From assembly GCA_964581295.1 (NCBI GenBank), contig CAZONX010000025.1, positions 1 through 24,024 of the forward strand: a DNA stretch of 24,024 bases, in the 5' to 3' direction. The position numbers and the translations under genes are program-made. This DNA is from JAHEEL01 sp964581295. GTDB taxonomy: Bacteria; Actinomycetota; Acidimicrobiia; Spongiisociales; UBA5794. This document shows, one piece after another, positions 23,123 to 24,024 of the stretch; position 1 is the first letter of the stretch, and each line of letters begins with the position of its first letter. The notes beneath the pieces are model-generated. The model had not been told where the DNA came from, searched no databases, and saw only the letters and a list, made by a program, of their open reading frames with translations.

Positions 23123-24024
23123 ATGCGCCGACTGCTGCTGCTTTCGAATCCATCTGCATCGGGCTTCACAGGAGCGTTGTTCCGGGACGTCGTGGCGACC
23201 CTCTCGGAGTCGTTTGATGTCGTCGCCGAGTGGCCCCACGGACCGGACGAGACGCGAGCGCTCTCGGCAGCCGCTGCCGATGACGGCTACTCGGTAGTGG
23301 CGGCCATGGGCGGGGACGGTGTCGTCCACCACGCTGCCAACGGCGTCGCCGGAACCACAGCCGGGTTGGCGATCATCCCTGCCGGCACGACGAATGTCGC
23401 ATCGCGAATCTTCGGTCTGCCGAAGAAGCCGGCCGCGGCGGCGGAAGCAATCGCAGCCCTGCCCGCCGTCCCGACACGCCTCGCACGCATCGATTCGACC
23501 CGCGACGGCGCCACGATGGTCGAGTACGCCGCTTTTGCCGTCGGTGTCGGGTTCGACGCCGATGTCGTGGAACGAGCAGAGCGTCGACCTCACTCCAAGT
23601 TGCGTTTCGGCGGCGTCCACTACGCGGAGTCGGCGGCGTCTGCGCTGCTGCGAGATTGGCGGAGCCGCCCGGCGAACCTTCGCGTCGATATCGACGGGGA
23701 TCGCACCGACGGCGTGGCCGTGCTCGCCCAGGTCCACCATCCCTATACCTATTTCGGTCGCGTGCCGCTCCACATCACTCGCGAACCCGTTGATGGCCTC
23801 GCCGCCGTAGTCGCCGAGGATCTCGAAGTGCACCGAGCGGCCGAGATCTTTGGGCGCGCGGTCCTGCGCCGTCCCATGTCGGAACGCACCGGAGCACAGG
23901 TCTTCGAGCAATTCGCGCGCCTCGTCATCGATGCAGAACCACCAACGCCGTTCCAGGCCGACGGAGAACACCTCGGACTCAGCTCGCACATCGAGATCAC
24001 GCCTGCCGACGCCGCCATCCTCGT
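23123..24024 (+). CDS. Diacylglycerol kinase catalytic-domain lipid kinase (3' end beyond window)
   Basis: An open frame of 300 codons running off the window end without a stop. It belongs to the DAGK_cat/NAD-kinase-like fold: AMGGDGVVHHAANGVAG (61-77) is the nucleotide loop with GGDG (63-66), IIPAGTTNVASRI (84-96) is the conserved PxGTxN segment, and AVGVGFDADVVERAE (139-153) and QADGEHLG (278-285) are the C-terminal domain marks. Such enzymes phosphorylate diacylglycerol or related lipids (bacterial DgkB/YegS type). The exact lipid is not readable. The usual length is about 290-330 residues, so it is nearly complete. ATG 23123 fits the family start MRRLLLLSNPSASG. Divergent from the phosphoribosyltransferase gene. 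Confidence 0.88.
   Translation, partial: MRRLLLLSNPSASGFTGALFRDVVATLSESFDVVAEWPHGPDETRALSAAAADDGYSVVAAMGGDGVVHHAANGVAGTTAGLAIIPAGTTNVASRIFGLPKKPAAAAEAIAALPAVPTRLARIDSTRDGATMVEYAAFAVGVGFDADVVERAERRPHSKLRFGGVHYAESAASALLRDWRSRPANLRVDIDGDRTDGVAVLAQVHHPYTYFGRVPLHITREPVDGLAAVVAEDLEVHRAAEIFGRAVLRRPMSERTGAQVFEQFARLVIDAEPPTPFQADGEHLGLSSHIEITPADAAIL

Noticed and set aside
22991..23989. Minus-strand 332-codon frame at the window end
   Set aside because: Antisense to the open plus-strand lipid kinase frame, which has GGDG and PxGTxN motifs and a -10 box.

Overview
The window is GC-rich and tightly packed, with small intergenic gaps, frequent GTG starts and many 4-base ATGA/GTGA stop-start overlaps. It carries lipoproteins with Thr/Ser-rich linkers after the lipobox and an AdnA-AdnB-type helicase-nuclease pair. 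Together these point to an actinomycetote, most likely of the Acidimicrobiia type. That placement is inference; there is no rRNA gene here. A run of exactly 100 N (20244-20343) shows that the sequence is a draft scaffold.

Layout. (1) 1-6618, plus strand, is a DNA-end-processing operon: the tail of a RecB-like nuclease, a DUF488 protein, then AdnA-like and AdnB-like motor-nucleases. The last three are translationally coupled, and all three nucleases end in the same Cys-x2-Cys-x5-Cys motif. (2) 6631-8115 holds dtd (minus, converging on adnB) and, divergent from it, a DUF368 polyprenyl-phosphate translocase. (3) 8075-9964, minus strand, holds a peptidoglycan-binding lipoprotein, an alpha-methylacyl-CoA racemase and a 52-residue FlgM-like protein that overlaps the racemase stop. 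(4) 10121-11554 is a DHA2-type MFS exporter. (5) 11576-16661, minus strand, is a compact four-gene operon: an enlarged UMF1/Atg22-like transporter, a lipoprotein sugar dehydrogenase, a ribokinase and a nucleoside hydrolase. It reads as nucleoside or pentose scavenging. (6) 16693-16995 is an alpha/beta-hydrolase remnant cut off before its catalytic serine. (7) 17082-19312 holds a D-cysteine desulfhydrase-like PLP enzyme, converging on a MaoC hydratase plus alpha/beta-hydrolase pair, with a hairpin between them. (8) 19435-20243 is a nuclease-plus-lamin-tail lipoprotein running into the assembly gap. (9) 20344-24024 holds rocA (minus, 3' end in the gap), a stand-alone receiver protein, a phosphoribosyltransferase and an open-ended diacylglycerol-kinase-family gene.

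Most genes are housekeeping or metabolic. The parts that stand out are the nuclease/DUF488/AdnAB operon, the UMF1 transporter with a duplicated transmembrane unit around an extracytoplasmic beta-rich domain, the orphan FlgM-like microprotein, a perfect 19-bp palindrome in front of the nuclease lipoprotein, and several start codons placed 6-10 nt after a TANNNT hexamer, as expected for leaderless transcripts. I saw no tRNA, rRNA, CRISPR array, insertion sequence or integrase.
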